Source of the DNA: Prolixibacteraceae bacterium
GTDB taxonomy: Bacteria; Bacteroidota; Bacteroidia; Bacteroidales; Prolixibacteraceae
Reading direction: 5' to 3'
DNA: 6,128 nt
Assembly (NCBI GenBank): GCA_003537645.1
Contig: DPRM01000128.1
Span: forward strand, 1-6,128
This document shows positions 4,558-6,128 of this stretch, one piece after another (the first letter of the stretch is position 1; every line of letters starts with the position of its first letter). Below the pieces are notes generated by a model. That model ran no database searches and was not told where the DNA came from. It saw only the letters and a list, made by a program, of their open reading frames with translations. A program made the translations under genes and the position numbers.

Positions 4558-6128
4558 TTACATTTCAATTTTATAAGCTGCAAGGTCTTCAACCTGCGAG
4601 CTGCGGATAAATTCAGCGTGTCCCTTTACCAGCGATTTGGTCAGTTTAATAAAAACTTTTGCTGATTTCGTGAATGATGCATCGCGATTGCTATCGATTA
4701 CGAGCAGGTAACTCATAATAATGAATCCGGCCATTTCGACCAGGCGGCGGGCATGGAAATCGATAAACTCGTTATCGTTGCTATCCACCACTTTGGCAAC
4801 AGCTTGTTCGTAATCATCGGTAAGGATAATCAGCGTTCGGCGCATGAATTCGAGTTCAGGAGTGATTTTTTGCGACTCGTATTCACGAATTTGTGCCAGG
4901 TAACCACCAGTGGTAACACCACGAATGGCTGCAACTACCTGTAATTGAGTAGTTCCTTCGTAAATTGAAGTAATACGGGCATCGCGGTAAATACGTTCAA
5001 CCGGATAGTCTTTCATGAAACCTGATCCGCCATGAATCTGAACCGCATCGTAAGCCAGCTGATTACAGAACTCGCTAGCCAATCCTTTGCCCAGCGGAGT
5101 GAAAATATCAGCCAATTTCTGGTATTTCTTCATTTCAGCCTTTTCATCCTTATCTAAAGCACGCTCTTCAGAAATATGAGCGTAGGTTTTGTACATATCG
5201 ACAAAACGGGCAGTTTCGTACAATAAAGTACGCGAAGCGTCGAGTTTGGCCTTCATAGTGGTGATCATTTCGTAAACAGCGGGGAAGCGGATAATCGCCT
5301 TTCCGAACTGAACACGCTCTTTGGCATAGGCCAGCGCTTCGCGGTAAGCCGATTCGGAAACGCCCACTGACTGTGCATGAATACCCAAACGGGCTCCGTT
5401 CATCAGCGCCATTACATATTTTATCAAGCCTAATTTGCGATCGCCCACCAGTTCGCCGGGTGCATCTTTAAATACAAGCTCGCAGGTTGGAGAACCGATA
5501 ATTCCCATTTTGTGCTCGATGCGGCGAACAGTTACGCCACCATTACGTTTGTCGTAAATAAACATCGACAAGCCACGACCGTCTTTTGTTCCGGCTTCTG
5601 AACGGGCCAAAACCAGTGCAATGTCGCCATCACCATTGGTAATGAAACGTTTAACGCCATTCAACAACCAAGTGCCTTTCTTCTCGTCCCAGCTAGCTTT
5701 TAACTGAACAGCCTGCAAGTCGGAACCTGCATCTGGTTCTGTTAAATCCATCGCCATGGTTTCGCCGCCACAAACGCGCGGTAAATATTTCGCTTTTTGT
5801 TCTTCGGAAGCAAATTCGTTGATGGTTTCAGCACAATCCTGAAGCCCCCAGATATTTACAAACCCGGCATCGGCGCGCGAAACAATATCCGCTGCCATGA
5901 TGTAAGGTACAATCGGGAAGTTCAGACCGTCGTATTTTCGTGGTAATGACATTCCCATCAGGCCCGCTTTCCGGAGCGCATTGATGTTTTCTTCGGTTCC
6001 GCGGGCATAAATCACATGACCATCAACAACCTGTGGTCCTTCTGCATCAATGCTTTCAGCATTAGGAGATACAATATCGCCACAGATTTCACCCACTACT
6101 TCGAGCACTTTGTCGAAACTGTCCTGTG
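4558..6128 (-). CDS. Acyl-CoA dehydrogenase with C-terminal extension, N-terminus outside window
   Basis: This flavoenzyme oxidises acyl-CoA to enoyl-CoA and passes electrons to an electron-transfer flavoprotein. The frame is open to the right window edge (522 codons seen); the true start lies outside. Counting from the in-frame GTG at 6108: FAD/substrate motifs DLTEPDAGSD (121-130) and KRFITNGDGD (153-162), the helical domain with RVQFGKAI (265-272), QIHGGSGFMKDYPVERIYRDARI (357-379) and the loop IYEGTTQLQ (382-390), whose Glu384 is the expected catalytic base. About 100 residues after that, ending AAYKIEM, form the extra helical C-terminal domain of the larger (about 570-600 residue) acyl-CoA dehydrogenases common in Bacteroidota. 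It ends at its own terminator, so it is not part of the nif/mod series. Substrate chain length cannot be told from sequence. No lesion is seen in this gene. Confidence 0.92.
   Translation of the reverse strand, partial: QDSFDKVLEVVGEICGDIVSPNAESIDAEGPQVVDGHVIYARGTEENINALRKAGLMGMSLPRKYDGLNFPIVPYIMAADIVSRADAGFVNIWGLQDCAETINEFASEEQKAKYLPRVCGGETMAMDLTEPDAGSDLQAVQLKASWDEKKGTWLLNGVKRFITNGDGDIALVLARSEAGTKDGRGLSMFIYDKRNGGVTVRRIEHKMGIIGSPTCELVFKDAPGELVGDRKLGLIKYVMALMNGARLGIHAQSVGVSESAYREALAYAKERVQFGKAIIRFPAVYEMITTMKAKLDASRTLLYETARFVDMYKTYAHISEERALDKDEKAEMKKYQKLADIFTPLGKGLASEFCNQLAYDAVQIHGGSGFMKDYPVERIYRDARITSIYEGTTQLQVVAAIRGVTTGGYLAQIREYESQKITPELEFMRRTLIILTDDYEQAVAKVVDSNDNEFIDFHARRLVEMAGFIIMSYLLVIDSNRDASFTKSAKVFIKLTKSLVKGHAEFIRSSQVEDLAAYKIEM

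Noticed and set aside
1..6128. CRISPR array, tRNA or rRNA gene, insertion sequence or phage attachment site
   Set aside because: No regularly spaced repeats, cloverleaf, transposase or flanking target duplications were seen. The nifA-nifV junction shows no IS-like ends.

Overview
The window looks like a piece of a Bacteroidota chromosome, probably from the Bacteroidales/Marinilabiliales side. This is inference from protein character, AT-rich intergenic DNA, weak Shine-Dalgarno sites and a TAnnTTTG-type promoter at the left edge. Every supportable gene is on the minus strand, so transcription runs from right to left.

Right part (about 4558-6128): an intact acyl-CoA dehydrogenase, cut at its N-terminus by the window edge, ends at a clear rho-independent terminator (about 4463-4498). 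An unrelated run of genes begins after it.

Middle part (about 3490-4360): this is the most interesting stretch. A perfect 8+8 bp inverted repeat precedes a gene whose first 190 or so residues are the GAF sensor domain of a NifA-type nitrogen-fixation activator. An A8 homopolymer shifts the frame, and when that is repaired the protein reads into the first residues of the sigma-54 AAA+ domain. It then stops matching. From about 3667 a different reading frame carries an unmistakable homocitrate synthase (NifV) segment (CRHESGIH...LLKDELAY). A third piece resembling the NifV C-terminus follows in yet another frame. The simplest reading is that deletions removed the catalytic and DNA-binding parts of nifA and the TIM barrel of nifV, fusing the two remnants: the scar of a lost nif locus.

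Left part (about 296-3500): the remnant runs directly into an operon-like series: a HEPN-like helical protein, then the molybdate uptake genes modA, a small di-Mop (TOBE) molybdate-binding protein, modB and modC. Spacing is tight: an ATGA overlap between modA and the Mop gene, an overlap between modB and modC, and an overlap between the nifV remnant and the HEPN-like gene. modA carries a poly-A frameshift and an in-frame TAA, and the Mop gene carries a poly-A frameshift. modB, modC and the HEPN-like gene are open. The only long gap in this run, between the Mop gene and modB, holds a 13 bp inverted repeat built from an ATTTGAAAAT unit.

Taken together, this was probably a nif-associated regulatory, homocitrate and molybdate-supply operon that is now decaying. 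The large deletion cannot be explained by sequencing error. The three homopolymer indels could be, so the extent of decay in modA and the Mop gene is less certain. Positions 1-295 hold no gene, only AT-rich DNA and a probable promoter facing out of the window.
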